NCBI GenBank assembly: GCA_900542505.1
Contig: UQNV01000016.1
Span: forward strand, 1-42,932
Source of the DNA: an uncultured Alistipes sp.
GTDB lineage: Bacteria > Bacteroidota > Bacteroidia > Bacteroidales > Rikenellaceae
DNA: 42,932 bases
Reading direction: 5' to 3'
Shown: positions 42,885-42,932 of the stretch, one piece after another
Layout: each line of letters opens with the position of its first letter
How positions within the stretch are numbered: position 1 is the first letter of the stretch
Position numbers and translations under genes: made by a program
The notes under the pieces: model-generated
Database searches by the model: none
Seen by the model: only the letters and a program-made list of their open reading frames with translations
What the model was told of the DNA's origin: nothing

Positions 42885-42932
42885 CTGTCTCTTATACACA
42901 TCTCCGAGCCCACGAGACATCTCAGGATCTCG
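42885..42932. other. Illumina Nextera adapter, not genomic
   Basis: The 19-bp Tn5 mosaic end CTGTCTCTTATACACATCT (42885-42903) is followed by the Nextera read-2 adapter CCGAGCCCACGAGAC (42904-42918). Next is an 8-nt i7 index ATCTCAGG (42919-42926) and ATCTCG, the start of the flow-cell primer. This is library adapter left in the assembly. Confidence 0.98.

Noticed and set aside
42885..42903. A Tn5/IS50-type transposon end
   Set aside because: The mosaic end is followed by an Illumina adapter and index, so it is library-derived.
42209..42913. Minus-strand frame of 234 codons at the right end, beginning MGSEMCIRDS
   Set aside because: Its start is translated from the sequencing adapter and the rest is antisense to rpiB.

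Overview
The window is an ordinary-looking chromosomal stretch from a GC-rich member of the Bacteroidetes, most like Alistipes/Rikenellaceae (inference). Evidence for the phylum: repeated Bacteroidetes -7 promoter boxes of the form TAnnTTTG, weak or absent Shine-Dalgarno sequences, and families largely confined to the phylum (NigD-like lipoprotein, HU-CCDC81/SPOR protein, DUF4153 membrane protein, an ECF sigma factor paired with a membrane-anchored beta-barrel protein). Coding DNA is clearly GC-rich while promoters are AT-rich. I see no phage, insertion sequence, integrase, rRNA or CRISPR array. The last 48 bases (42885-42932) are not genomic: they are an Illumina Nextera adapter with index, so the contig really ends at about 42884.

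Layout. 1-5.6 kb is a glycerol-3-phosphate block: secreted glycerophosphodiesterase, a divergent DeoR/GlpR-type repressor, glpD and glpT. 5.6-11.7 kb (minus strand) holds a YgjP-like metalloprotein, a DUF4153 membrane protein, rlmB, an ABC-F ATPase and rpe. 12-16.2 kb (plus) holds rmuC and a secreted GH31 glycosidase. 16.3-21.2 kb (minus) holds a HEAT-like hypothetical protein, tsaB, a Cof-type HAD phosphatase, smpB and dnaG; uvrB diverges from dnaG. 23.5-28.3 kb (minus) contains two tightly coupled runs, lgt > HU/SPOR > gtrA and S24-like regulator > ribE > histidine kinase. A tRNA-Arg(CCG) diverges from the regulator. 28.7-30.6 kb (minus) is an ECF sigma factor overlapped by a protein with a cytoplasmic head, one transmembrane helix and an outer-membrane barrel. 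Across a large quasi-palindrome lies a NigD-like lipoprotein. Then come ruvB, malic enzyme, a TapB/DUF3108-like secreted protein, aroB (minus), typA with a small membrane protein, two lipoproteins, a DUF454 protein, a frameshifted secreted metallopeptidase, and rpiB.

How the genes work together. The glp block would free glycerol-3-phosphate from glycerophosphodiesters outside the inner membrane, import it, and oxidise it to dihydroxyacetone phosphate under repressor control. Four DNA-replication or repair genes (rmuC, dnaG, uvrB, ruvB) share an unusual promoter geometry: the -7 box ends only 4-5 nt before the start codon, which predicts leaderless mRNAs. The most system-like element is the ECF sigma/trans-envelope barrel pair with its 51-bp quasi-palindromic control region and divergent lipoprotein.
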